From: Bacteroides stercorirosoris
Lineage (GTDB): Bacteria; Bacteroidota; Bacteroidia; Bacteroidales; Bacteroidaceae
Assembly: GCF_900142015.1 (NCBI RefSeq)
Contig: NZ_FQZN01000017.1
Location: forward strand, 1-64,000
Direction of reading: 5' to 3'
DNA: 64,000 bases
Shown: positions 50,865 through 59,757 of the stretch, piece after piece
Layout: every line of letters begins with the position of its first letter
Numbering within the stretch: position 1 is the stretch's first letter
Made by a program: the position numbers and the translations under genes
The notes under the pieces: generated by a model
Told to the model about the DNA's origin: nothing
Databases searched by the model: none
Seen by the model: the letters and a program-made list of their open reading frames with translations, nothing else

Positions 50865-52619
50865 ATGATCCAGCCAGCAAAGCGTAAACGCATTCCTTAC
50901 GGAATGATGAACTTTATTGATGTCCGTGAAGACGATTGTTACTATGTGGACAAGACGCATTATATCCCCCTTATAGAGAATGCGAACAAGTATTTCTTTT
51001 ATATCCGTCCACGCAGATTCGGCAAGAGTCTGACTATTTCCATGCTCCACCATTACTATAATATTCTGGAAGCGGACAAGTTTGAAAAATGGTATGGCGA
51101 CCTTTATATAGGCAAGCATCCCACTTCCGAACGGAATTCATATCTCATTATTTATCTGAACTTCGCTGTGGTAAACGCTGAATTGAAAAGCTACCGACAA
51201 TCATTGGACGCACACTGCAACACTGAATTCAACTTCTTCTGCGACATTTATGCCCAATATCTGCCTGAAGGAATAAAAGAAGAAATGAATAAGAAGAAGG
51301 GAGCTGTAGAGCAATTGGACTATCTATACAAAGAATGCGTCAAGACCAATCAGCAGATTTATCTGTTCATCGATGAGTACGATCACTTTACAAACAAGAT
51401 ATTGTCTGAACCTTCCTGCCTGGAAGACTATAAGAGCGAGACACACGGAACAGGTTATCTACGCAGTTTCTTCGATACGGTAAAGGCTGGCACCTATTCC
51501 ACTATCAAACGTTGCTTTGTGACAGGTGTCAGCCCCGTCACGATGGACGACCTGACCAGTGGTTTCAACATCGGCACCAACTATTCGCTTTCTCCGGAAT
51601 TTAATGAAATGACCGGATTCACCGAAGAGGAAGTGCGGGCGATGTTGGATTATTATGCCACTACCTGCGAGTTCCACCACTCCACCGACGAACTGATAGA
51701 AGCGATGAAGCCTTGGTATGATAATTACTGCTTTGCCGAAAAAAGCTATGGAAGCACTACAATGTACAACTCCAATATGGTGCTTTACTTTGTAGACAAT
51801 TACATCCGCAACGAGGGAAATATGCCCCGCAATATGATAGAAGAAAATATCCGTGTAGATTATAACAAGCTACGGATGCTTATCCGTAAAGACAAAGAAT
51901 TTGCCCACGATGCCTCTACCATCCAGACATTGGTACAACAAGGATACGTCACTGGTGAGCTGAAAACAGGCTTCCCAGCCGAAGCGATTGCAGAACCGGA
52001 CAACTTCGTCAGCCTGCTGTTCTATTTTGGCATGTTGACCATCAGCGGAACTAAACAAGGAGAGACACTGCTGACTATTCCGAATCAAGTAGTGCGTGAA
52101 CAACTGTACAGCTACCTGCTCGATACCTACAATGAAGCCAATCTTCGTTTTGACAACTGGGAGAAAGGAAAACTCGCTTCCGCAATGGCCTATCGTGGCG
52201 ACTGGAAAGCCTATTTCGACTATATCGCCGAATGCCTGCACCGCTACTCTTCTCAGCGAGACAGGCAAAAGGGGGAAGCATACGTGCATGGATTCACCCT
52301 CGCCATGACCGCACAAAACCGCTTCTACCGCCCCATTTCCGAGCAGGACAATCAAGAGGGGTATGCCGACATCTTCATGTTCCCTTTGCTGGAAATCTAC
52401 AAAGACATGCTTCATTCCTATATCATCGAACTGAAATATGCCAAAGGGAAGGATAGCAATGAAAAAGTGGAGCAACTCCGTCGGGAAGCTATCACACAAG
52501 CCGAACGCTATGCTGCCAGTGAAACGGTACAAAAAGCAATAGGTACGACGACCCTGCACAAAATAGTAGTCGTTTATCGGGGAATGAAGATGGAGGTATG
52601 TGAGGAGATTAGTGAGTGA
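50865..52619 (+). CDS. AAA-ATPase fused to PD-(D/E)XK nuclease (DUF1703 type)
   Basis: A 584-residue protein of the predicted AAA-ATPase/DUF1703 family. The ATPase part has RPRRFGKS (48-55, Walker A) and LFIDEYDH (167-174, Walker B). The C-terminal region has GYADIFMFP and YIIELKYAK (about 530-540), the D and E-x-K of a PD-(D/E)XK nuclease. Such genes are numerous in gut Bacteroidetes and are suspected to be mobile or defence-related; function is unproven. Its end overlaps the convergent MutS-like gene by 46 bases. Confidence 0.85.
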   Translation: MIQPAKRKRIPYGMMNFIDVREDDCYYVDKTHYIPLIENANKYFFYIRPRRFGKSLTISMLHHYYNILEADKFEKWYGDLYIGKHPTSERNSYLIIYLNFAVVNAELKSYRQSLDAHCNTEFNFFCDIYAQYLPEGIKEEMNKKKGAVEQLDYLYKECVKTNQQIYLFIDEYDHFTNKILSEPSCLEDYKSETHGTGYLRSFFDTVKAGTYSTIKRCFVTGVSPVTMDDLTSGFNIGTNYSLSPEFNEMTGFTEEEVRAMLDYYATTCEFHHSTDELIEAMKPWYDNYCFAEKSYGSTTMYNSNMVLYFVDNYIRNEGNMPRNMIEENIRVDYNKLRMLIRKDKEFAHDASTIQTLVQQGYVTGELKTGFPAEAIAEPDNFVSLLFYFGMLTISGTKQGETLLTIPNQVVREQLYSYLLDTYNEANLRFDNWEKGKLASAMAYRGDWKAYFDYIAECLHRYSSQRDRQKGEAYVHGFTLAMTAQNRFYRPISEQDNQEGYADIFMFPLLEIYKDMLHSYIIELKYAKGKDSNEKVEQLRREAITQAERYAASETVQKAIGTTTLHKIVVVYRGMKMEVCEEISE

Positions 52620-54100
52620 GCCTCCCGAATCAGTCCGGCAGGATACTCACAAAGTTCCAATATCTTAATCGCATTATGTTCGGTCGCTATGCCTTTCTTC
52701 AATTTATAGTCGAAGGACAAGACACCCTCTTTCACAGACTCGCTGAAATAATACAATTCATACTCCTGTTCCAGCATATCCGCCAGTTCAAGGTCGTGTG
52801 TGGAGACAAAGACTAAATTACCGTTTTTCACCAGCCATGACAGTACAGACTTGGCTATGGCTATCCGCTCTTTAGTGTTTGTTCCACGAAAAAGTTCATC
52901 GAGCAGGAACAAATGGTTACCATTGTCGCTTTTATCTATGAATTCTTTGATGGTCGTCACTTCCTGCATAAAATAGCTCTTATTTTCCATCAGGTTATCT
53001 CCCTGATGGATGGAAGACAGCAATGACATTTGCAGGTCCGCTTCAAAAGTCTCTGCAAAACAGGTATGGAGTGCTTTTGCAGCCAACAGGTTCACTCCTA
53101 TTGTCCGCATGAAACAGGTTTTTCCTGCCATATTCGAACCGGTTATCAGTGCCGACTTTCCGTGCAGGACAAGGTCGTTCGAAACACAATTCTCTATCAG
53201 AGGATGATAAACAGACCGGATACGCAGCCTCTCACCCGCCTTGTTCTCTCCCGGCAGACAATAATAAGGTAAATTCTCCCTCAATATGGAGACTGAAAAG
53301 AGGGTATCTAAAAAGCCAATAAACTGGTAGATGCCATGAATGGCAGCAGACTTCTCTTTGAATAGTTTGAAAGTTTTCCCCACTGCATAAGCTTCATGAA
53401 GAAAGAATATCCGGGCAAGTTCGGCTACAATATAGAACAGAATAGCCATATCATTATCCAGCGTCATATTGAAACGGAAGTAGGAAATATACTTTTTCAG
53501 CCCTTCCACCTCCTTCAAATCATCAGATATACCTGGGATCACAGACGCAAACTCCCGCTTCTGCGCCAACCGTTCAGCCTGCCTTATCATTTTAAACAAT
53601 TGGGGAATTGAGAAAAAGTATCCCTGTATCTTCGGCTTGCAGCGATAGTGCAACACGACGTTAGTGATGAAAGCAACGACAAACAGAGCCAGGAAATATC
53701 CTGAATGGGCAATCAAAGTCAAAGCAAGAAACAGGAACGGCAGGAAACGGCAAATGCTGATAATCTTCATCTCCTTACGGGAAATCTCCACATTGTTCCC
53801 CTCAATGATGGATACAATGGAGTAAGCGTCCGGCTTATTCAGTTCCTTCAAGGTCTTAGACAAGAAATCGCGCAATTCCGTATTTGCAGACAGTGAACCG
53901 AGCAAAGCCTCCTGCTTTCCAACGCCCGAAACTTTGTCCGACAACAAGAGGTAATACAGGTATTGCCGACCGATGGATGAATTGCAATAATCTATTTCTG
54001 CAAATAGATCATCCAGATTTAAATCAGCAACACAATTAGCGGGCAGTCCCGTTTCACTCTCTTCGGTTCTATAAAGGAAATAATTAGCGATTTCTGACAT
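52574..54100 (-). CDS. Membrane-anchored MutS-like ATPase
   Basis: A 508-residue MutS-family ATPase with two membrane helices at about 111-150 (FLPFLFLALTLIAHSGYFLA then FVVAFITNVVL), absent from mismatch-repair MutS. The ATPase domain has Walker A GSNMAGKT, DNLMENKSYFMQEVT and Walker B LFLLDELFRGTNTKERI, as in the MutS-V domain. The mismatch-reading N-terminal domains of MutS are missing. It probably acts at the membrane; function unknown. ATG 54100 preferred, since the codon at 54106 is TTG. It ends 46 bases inside the convergent ATPase gene. Confidence 0.85.
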   Translation of the reverse strand: MSEIANYFLYRTEESETGLPANCVADLNLDDLFAEIDYCNSSIGRQYLYYLLLSDKVSGVGKQEALLGSLSANTELRDFLSKTLKELNKPDAYSIVSIIEGNNVEISRKEMKIISICRFLPFLFLALTLIAHSGYFLALFVVAFITNVVLHYRCKPKIQGYFFSIPQLFKMIRQAERLAQKREFASVIPGISDDLKEVEGLKKYISYFRFNMTLDNDMAILFYIVAELARIFFLHEAYAVGKTFKLFKEKSAAIHGIYQFIGFLDTLFSVSILRENLPYYCLPGENKAGERLRIRSVYHPLIENCVSNDLVLHGKSALITGSNMAGKTCFMRTIGVNLLAAKALHTCFAETFEADLQMSLLSSIHQGDNLMENKSYFMQEVTTIKEFIDKSDNGNHLFLLDELFRGTNTKERIAIAKSVLSWLVKNGNLVFVSTHDLELADMLEQEYELYYFSESVKEGVLSFDYKLKKGIATEHNAIKILELCEYPAGLIREAHSLISSHTSIFIPR

Positions 54101-54123
54101 AAACAATAGCTTTTGATAGAATT

Positions 54124-54198
54124 TTATTCGGCTTCTTCCGTATCAAGACAGAAAGGATGTCCTGCCGGGTCAATCATAGTTCTTGAGGTTCTGAAAAT
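54124..54198 (-). pseudogene. Relic of a VOC-family protein C-terminus
   Basis: On the minus strand a frame immediately after a TAG reads RTSRTMIDPAGHPFCLDTEE and AE, then TAA. The D-P-A-G-H-P-F-C-L end is typical of small VOC (glyoxalase/bleomycin-resistance) proteins. No start or upstream coding sequence remains. It lies between the MutS-like gene and an intact VOC gene, consistent with a decayed duplicate or other relative. Confidence 0.5.
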
Positions 54199-54237
54199 CT
54201 ATGAAAATCAAGTGAAAAAGCAATCATAATCCAACTC

Positions 54238-54681
54238 TTATTGAAATTTCTTATCTTCTTCGAGGAGTTCCTGACTAAATTGCTCCGGCGACAGAGGGGT
54301 AAAGAGTTCTATAAGATTTTCTTCGGGATCGCGCAGGTACAGGCAACGCATCCCCCAATCGGGCATATCCGTAGGTTCATTGATAAACATCACGCCTTTT
54401 GCTTTCAGAGCGGCAAAGGTTTCGTCTAAATTATCTACACTGAATGAGACCATTAACTTTTCACGCATCGCAACGGGCTGCTGTTTATCTGCATTGCCCA
54501 CTGAAGGTGCCATCCAGTCGGATACAAAAAGGGTGAAGCCTTCTATTCCGTCGGCCACTTTAAAACTGGCGTATCCGCTGTTTTCATCTCCCCAGGCTGG
54601 TTCTAATCCGAGTTGTTCGGTGTAGAATTTAAAGCATTTAGCGAAGTCTTTTACTAATAATCTTACGTTGTTAAATCTCAT
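54238..54681 (-). CDS. VOC-family protein (glyoxalase/bleomycin-resistance-like)
   Basis: A 147-residue cytoplasmic VOC-fold protein. The two beta-alpha-beta-beta-beta units are visible: MRFNNVRLLVKDFAKCFKFYTEQLG and VSFSVDNLDETFAALKAKG, the second ending in LRDPEENLIELFTPL with the conserved acidic residue. Members are dioxygenases, isomerases, or drug-binding proteins; the function of this one is unknown. A TATATTTG box lies at 54730. Confidence 0.8.
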   Translation of the reverse strand: MRFNNVRLLVKDFAKCFKFYTEQLGLEPAWGDENSGYASFKVADGIEGFTLFVSDWMAPSVGNADKQQPVAMREKLMVSFSVDNLDETFAALKAKGVMFINEPTDMPDWGMRCLYLRDPEENLIELFTPLSPEQFSQELLEEDKKFQ

Positions 54682-55004
54682 TGCTTACAGATTAAGGGTT
54701 TATAATTTGTTTCTTAAATAGTTAAGATGCAAATATAATCATTCTATTGGATGGAATTTCAAAAATCCGTATTTACCTCAAAAATGATTCATAACCTACT
54801 TGTTATGAGACACGCATATCAGTACTTACCTTATTAATATATAAATCCTATACATTACATAAACAATTAGTATAGCGGAAGCCCTTTTTACTGCAATCGG
54901 GAACAATTGCATAGTTTATATGTTGTATCGTCATTTTCTCGCAGCCCCAAACCGCCTACCTTTGCAACATCGGAAATCAACAATAAAACTCTGATAAAAA
55001 TAGT
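54682..55004. promoter_or_regulatory. Promoters and an inverted repeat in a 323-base gap
   Basis: No gene seen. Facing left, TATATTTG (minus strand, 54730-54737) serves the VOC gene; facing right, TACCTTTG (54957-54964) lies 41 bases before the serine-hydrolase-like gene. Between them is TCATAAC-N6-GTTATGA (54789-54808), a possible operator or end of a repeat. Confidence 0.5.
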
Positions 55005-56618
55005 ATGAAAAAGAAATTATTAACATTAGCAGGTTTGCTGATATCGGGAACGATTTTGGCACAAGACGGAGGAACAATTATGAAGAAGTATGAAAATCAA
55101 TTGCCACAGGAAGGCAGGGGAAATGTGCACGTAGCTTATCAGGGAAAAGCTATCGACCAAATGATTTATGAATTCATGGAAGAACAGGGAATACCGGGCA
55201 TGACGCTCGCCATCGTGCAGGCTCCCTACATCCCCCGTGTCGTAGGCTACGGAGTCACGGATTTTGAAAAAGGAAATCTGGCGGCAGCTAAAACCCTCTG
55301 GCCTGTCGGACCTATCTCTCAGGGATTTGCGGCCGTAGCAATCATGCAATTATACGAAAAAGGGAAATTGGATCTGAACGAGCCTGTCGGAAAGTATCTC
55401 AAAGATATCCCGGAAAGCTGGCAGAACATCAGCATACTCCAACTGATGCAACATAGTTCGGGCATTGCCGATTATCGTTCACAAAAGGGCTTCGACGTAT
55501 CCGCCGATTATCAGCCCGTGCAACTGATAGAAACCGTAAAGGCTATTCCGTTGGCTTTTGAACCAGGTACGGATGTGAAGCAAAGTGCCACTAACTTCCT
55601 TCTGCTGACGTCTGTGATTGAAAAGGTTAGTAAAATGTCCTACCACGATTTCGTAAAGAAGTATCAGATAGACTATCTCGGACTTCAACAGACTTACTTT
55701 GGAGAAGACCTTGCGAAAGTAAAGCAGGAAGACGTAATCACTACCGCCAATGTGCACCAGACTTTCAAGAAAGATAAAGATTATATCAATCCATCGGAGA
55801 CGACCACGGGGTATATAGAAAAGGATGGCAAGTTGGTAGCCGCCCCTACTGTTAGCCCGACGGCCATGAAAGGTTTTTCCGATATATGGGCATCAGCCGA
55901 AAACATCAGCCATTGGGATATCGGCCTTGCCGGAGGTGTGCTGATTGCCAAACCGGAAAACCGGGACATCATCTATAAACCTACCAGGCTTGCCAATGGA
56001 AAAATGATTCCCGCCATAGCCGGATGGCAGTTCTACAATCACAAAGGACTGATGGATATCAAGGGAAACGTATCAGGACATTCAGCTTTCCTGAGCCGCT
56101 TTACAGATGCTTCGGAGTTGGTATGCGTCACCCTTCTTGCCAATAAGGAAGGCGTAGACATGACCAATCTGGGACGCAAGATTGCTGCTGCCTTTGATAG
56201 CAGTAAAATGGGCACAGGAGCCAATGACAATCTGCTTTATACTTACGAAAGCCAGTTCTGTGTAGCCGAAACCGTGACACGCATCGAGCAGACATTGAAA
56301 ACAATGGGTATCCCTGTATTTGCCATATTCGACCACGGAAAGAATGCCGAAGAGGTAGGTCTTGAACTCCGTCCGAACCAGGTGATTGTTTTCGGTTCAC
56401 CCAAAGTAGGAACCAAACTGATGCAGGATAATCCAAGTATTTCCATTGAATTACCGTTAAAGATATCGGTATGGGAAGATAAGAACGGAAGCGTATGGGC
56501 CACATTCCCGCAAATGAAAGTGATGGCAGCAGAATATGGGCTTACAGGAGAGCCGGTAATTGGAAAGATGCAGGAGTTGTTAGAAAAGATAGTTATTCAA
56601 TCGGCAAGTGTATATTAA
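55005..56618 (+). CDS. Catalytically dead serine-hydrolase-like protein fused to DUF302
   Basis: A 537-residue exported protein. The signal peptide ends near ILAQ (residue 20). Residues about 45-400 have the serine beta-lactamase (class C/AmpC) fold, but the S-x-x-K tetrad is PISQ (103-106) and the Y-x-N motif is QSA (193-195), so the nucleophile, general base and third motif are all gone. GKLDLNEPVGKYL and MQHSSGI keep the fold. Residues about 405-537 match DUF302 (LKTMGIPVFAIFDHGKNAEE, LIFGSPKVGT-like). It is a pseudoenzyme with a probable binding role. A 14-bp terminator stem follows at 56642. Confidence 0.8.
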   Translation: MKKKLLTLAGLLISGTILAQDGGTIMKKYENQLPQEGRGNVHVAYQGKAIDQMIYEFMEEQGIPGMTLAIVQAPYIPRVVGYGVTDFEKGNLAAAKTLWPVGPISQGFAAVAIMQLYEKGKLDLNEPVGKYLKDIPESWQNISILQLMQHSSGIADYRSQKGFDVSADYQPVQLIETVKAIPLAFEPGTDVKQSATNFLLLTSVIEKVSKMSYHDFVKKYQIDYLGLQQTYFGEDLAKVKQEDVITTANVHQTFKKDKDYINPSETTTGYIEKDGKLVAAPTVSPTAMKGFSDIWASAENISHWDIGLAGGVLIAKPENRDIIYKPTRLANGKMIPAIAGWQFYNHKGLMDIKGNVSGHSAFLSRFTDASELVCVTLLANKEGVDMTNLGRKIAAAFDSSKMGTGANDNLLYTYESQFCVAETVTRIEQTLKTMGIPVFAIFDHGKNAEEVGLELRPNQVIVFGSPKVGTKLMQDNPSISIELPLKISVWEDKNGSVWATFPQMKVMAAEYGLTGEPVIGKMQELLEKIVIQSASVY

Positions 56619-56641
56619 GACAGAAACACAAAAATCAAGAT

Positions 56642-56672
56642 AAGGAGGGTAAAAAAGATTTTTACCCTCCTT
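56642..56672. terminator. Bidirectional terminator
   Basis: AAGGAGGGTAAAAA and TTTTTACCCTCCTT, a perfect 14-bp stem with a 3-base loop, between the convergent serine-hydrolase-like and glutamine synthetase genes. Confidence 0.85.
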
Positions 56673-56692
56673 GTTTATCTCAACCCAATCCT

Positions 56693-58195
56693 TTATCCGC
56701 AATGGAAGTACTTCCTCACCAATGCCAACATTGCATCCGGATTGTTCTGTATATCACTACGCAATGTCTTGTCATCATAAGAGCGCAGTTTACTGATAAT
56801 TCCGTCAATCATTGCAGGGCTGAACACTCCGTACTGTTCAAAAGAAGCACGTTGCTTTTCCAGACAATCAGCAGAAGCGACACAGCTATCGGGCAGTTGC
56901 GCCAGTTGCTTCAACTTGTCTTCATTCTCTTTCTTATGGATATTCACGTTTACATACGTCTTTTCTGCAATATCCAAAGCATTTTCCATCTCAAAGCCAT
57001 GACGACAAGCCACCGCCAGCCCGGCTATCAACTGATATAAATCTGCCGAACCGTCGGGAGAGCGCATTTCTACAGTCTGCTTTTGCGTAGTGTCATAGTG
57101 ACTCGGGGCTTCCAGCGGATTGGCCAACATACACATATCCGTCTTTGCCGACCAGCCCAACGGTACACGTACCAATACAGAACGGTTGCGGTCGCCCCAA
57201 CAAATATTCGTCGGTGCCTCCTGGTGCGGAACAAGACGGAAATAAGAAGTAGGATTGGTATTGCCGAAAGCAGTAATAGAGGGTGCCAGCTCCATCATTC
57301 CTGCAATAGCTTTGCGGGCTGTCTCAGAAAGTATACCGTCTTTCAACATCTGATTCTGTCCGTCCTTCATAATACGCATATGAATATGCAGACCGGAGCC
57401 AGCTTTTCCTGTTGTGATTTTGGGTGCGAAGGTTATGTCGTATCCGTACTGATAAGCCAGGTTACGGATAACCCATTTAGCTATCATCAGTTGGTCGGCA
57501 GCACGGTCGGCACGTACCGGCAGGAATTCGATTTCATTTTGCTCATAGACTTTGCCATCGAGCGTGAAGTTACCCACTTCGGAATGACCGTACTTGATTT
57601 GTCCACCGGCTCGCGCGATATGCAACATGCAGTCCGTGCGGAAATCATTGAACTTGGCATAAGGAGCCGATTCATGATAACCACGCTGGTCGGTAGCCGG
57701 AAAAAGTCCGTCATCCTCTGCTATTACATAGTATTCCAATTCGCCCATAGCCTGAAATTCCATCCCCGTCACATCGGTAAATGCCTGGCAGGCTTTCCGC
57801 AACGTGTATTCCGGAGAGCTTTCCAACAGTTCGCCGTCTTTATTGAAGTAAGAGCAAAGCATGGAAAGCGTAGTTGTCTCAGCAAAAGGATCAATGAAAG
57901 CGGTACTGAAACGAGGCACCACATATAAGTCACTGCTACCCGCCTCGATGAATGAGAACAGGCTCGATCCGTCTACACGTTCTCCGCAAGTAAGTATTGC
58001 ATCGAGATAGGCAGCATCGTTAATAACAAAATTCAGTGTTTTCAGTCGCCCGTCTGCAGCAGGATACATGAAGTTCACCATGCGGATATCGTTTTCTTTG
58101 ATATAAGAAATGATGTCGGCTTTCGTAAATTCGGAAGCTGGCTTTTGAAGAGCGGCCACCAGTTGATTGGCGCTCATTGATAGTTCTTGATTCAT
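56693..58195 (-). CDS. glnA: Glutamine synthetase
   Basis: A 500-residue GS beta-grasp/catalytic domain enzyme that makes glutamine from glutamate, ammonia and ATP. Motifs: MGELEYYVIAEDDG (metal ligand E), GQIKYGHSEVGNFTLDG, AGSGLHIHMRIM (H and G), NPTSYFRLVPHQEAPTNICW, and NRSVLVRVP. The 500-residue length and motif set match a GSI-type branch common in Bacteroidetes; a separate GSIII enzyme usually supplies most activity, so this one may be secondary. ATG 58195 was chosen over the 14-codon extension. Promoter box TATCTTTG at 58263. Confidence 0.9.
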   Translation of the reverse strand: MNQELSMSANQLVAALQKPASEFTKADIISYIKENDIRMVNFMYPAADGRLKTLNFVINDAAYLDAILTCGERVDGSSLFSFIEAGSSDLYVVPRFSTAFIDPFAETTTLSMLCSYFNKDGELLESSPEYTLRKACQAFTDVTGMEFQAMGELEYYVIAEDDGLFPATDQRGYHESAPYAKFNDFRTDCMLHIARAGGQIKYGHSEVGNFTLDGKVYEQNEIEFLPVRADRAADQLMIAKWVIRNLAYQYGYDITFAPKITTGKAGSGLHIHMRIMKDGQNQMLKDGILSETARKAIAGMMELAPSITAFGNTNPTSYFRLVPHQEAPTNICWGDRNRSVLVRVPLGWSAKTDMCMLANPLEAPSHYDTTQKQTVEMRSPDGSADLYQLIAGLAVACRHGFEMENALDIAEKTYVNVNIHKKENEDKLKQLAQLPDSCVASADCLEKQRASFEQYGVFSPAMIDGIISKLRSYDDKTLRSDIQNNPDAMLALVRKYFHCG

Positions 58196-58262
58196 AATAC
58201 GTTGGTTGTTTTTTAAGTTTATTGTTACGGTCAACAAAATATTGTCATGTAATGATTCCCCA

Positions 58263-58270
58263 CAAAGATA
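58263..58270 (-). promoter_or_regulatory. -7 box of glnA
   Basis: TATCTTTG on the minus strand, giving a leader of about 60 bases. Confidence 0.5.
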
Positions 58271-58343
58271 ATATATATCTAATAAACTATTTGCGTTTTC
58301 GCACTGTTTATAATAAGAAGAGTTACATTAAAAAAACAAGGTT

Positions 58344-58622
58344 ATGCAAAAAACTACCGACAAACCCGAAAACAATGAATTGATACTCCGTGACCATCTG
58401 GCGCTCGAACGTACCAAACTTGCTAACGAAAGAACATTGTTTTCGTATATCCGTACGTCGCTTTACCTCCTAACCGCAGGGATTGGAATATTACAGATTG
58501 ATAGTATTTCACGTCTGGACAGACTTGCATGGATATGCATAGTCTCCGGAGTTATTCTGTTTTTGGGGGGCTTTGTCCGCTTTTGGCGGATGAAGAAGTA
58601 TCTGAATCATATCCCCACTTGA
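58344..58622 (+). CDS. DUF202/YidH-like membrane protein
   Basis: A 92-residue inner-membrane protein with two membrane helices (SLYLLTAGIGILQI about 39-52 and LAWICIVSGVILFLGGFVRF about 61-80). The conserved LALERTKLANERTLFSYIRT segment (19-38) is diagnostic of DUF202/YidH. Function unknown. Its last 71 bases overlap the 3' end of the convergent fabH gene, an unusually long overlap, but the frame is uninterrupted and family-typical. Confidence 0.8.
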   Translation: MQKTTDKPENNELILRDHLALERTKLANERTLFSYIRTSLYLLTAGIGILQIDSISRLDRLAWICIVSGVILFLGGFVRFWRMKKYLNHIPT

Positions 58623-59595
58623 CGTAAACAGCTCCCCAGGCAAACCCTGCCCCAAAGGCTGTGAAAATCAGTTTATCGCCTTTCTTCAACTTGCTTTCAA
58701 AATCCCAGATACAAAGCGGAAGCGTGGCGGCGCTTGTGTTGCCATAACGCTCGATGTTAACCATCACTTTTTCAGACGGCACTTCCAAGCGTTGTGTTAC
58801 AGCACTGATTATGCGCTGGTTAGCCTGATGAGGTATCACCCAGGCAAGTTCGTCTTTGCTCAAGTGATTTCTCTCAATAATAGATTCGCAAGCCGACGAC
58901 ATATTGGCTACAGCATACTTGAATACCGTGCGGCCCTCCTGATAAATATAGTGCATGTGATTATCCATTGTATAATAGGAAGGGGCGCATACAGAACCAC
59001 CGGCTTTGATATGCAGGAAAGGCAATCCCTTACCATCCGTTCTCAAAACGGCATCCATCACACCATAATCTTCCGTGGTAGGCTCCAGCATGAAAGCTGC
59101 CGCCCCATCGCCAAAAATCGGACAGGTGGCACGGTCGGTATAATCTATTATTGATGACATTTTATCGGCTCCCACCACGATAATCTTCTTATAGTTTCCT
59201 GAGCGGATGAAATTCGCTCCTGTCTCCAGCGCATACAGAAAGCCACTGCAAACAGCTTGCATATCAAAAGCGAAAGCACGCGTTAAGCCCAGTCTTTCGC
59301 AGAGGATGGAAGCAGTTGAAGGTAAACGATAATCAGGAGTAGTAGTGGCTACAATCACCAGGTCAATATCTTCCGGATTGGATTTTGTGCGTTGCATCAA
59401 TTGTTTTGCAGCTTTACGAGCCATATATGAAGTGCCGCGCCCCTCTTCATTCAGAATACGTCTTTCCTTTATACCGATACGTCCCATGATCCATTCGTCA
59501 GAGGTATCGACCATTTTAGAAATTTCATCATTGGTCAGGATATAGTCGGGTACATATCCCCCGACTCCTGTAATCACCGCATTTATTTGCTCCAT
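58552..59595 (-). CDS. fabH: 3-oxoacyl-ACP synthase III
   Basis: A 347-residue condensing enzyme that joins acetyl-CoA (or a branched primer) and malonyl-ACP to start fatty acid synthesis. Catalytic Cys116 is in AVCSGF, His256 in IPHQANQR and Asn286 in YGNTSAA; GAGFAWGAVYVKW is the C-terminal glycine loop. The C-terminal tail (SDTSSSAKSGQSPPKTE) is longer than usual and covers the overlap with the DUF202 gene. Good promoter at 59660-59689. Bacteroides often have several FabH paralogues. Confidence 0.9.
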   Translation of the reverse strand: MEQINAVITGVGGYVPDYILTNDEISKMVDTSDEWIMGRIGIKERRILNEEGRGTSYMARKAAKQLMQRTKSNPEDIDLVIVATTTPDYRLPSTASILCERLGLTRAFAFDMQAVCSGFLYALETGANFIRSGNYKKIIVVGADKMSSIIDYTDRATCPIFGDGAAAFMLEPTTEDYGVMDAVLRTDGKGLPFLHIKAGGSVCAPSYYTMDNHMHYIYQEGRTVFKYAVANMSSACESIIERNHLSKDELAWVIPHQANQRIISAVTQRLEVPSEKVMVNIERYGNTSAATLPLCIWDFESKLKKGDKLIFTAFGAGFAWGAVYVKWGYDSDTSSSAKSGQSPPKTE

Positions 59596-59659
59596 TAGTG
59601 TTATAGTTTAGTACATTCTGAATTAGGTGGTTAATAGTGGCACTGGTAAAATGCGGGCG

Positions 59660-59689
59660 CAAATATACAGAAAAGAGGATGAATTCCAA
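59660..59689 (-). promoter_or_regulatory. Promoter of fabH
   Basis: On the minus strand TTG (59687-59689), 19-base spacer, TATATTTG (59660-59667). Confidence 0.65.
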
Positions 59690-59757
59690 GAATTGACCGA
59701 AAAACAGTTGTCCTTTTACCAATGAAAAGGAAATTTTGACCAAATTTTAGTTGAAAA

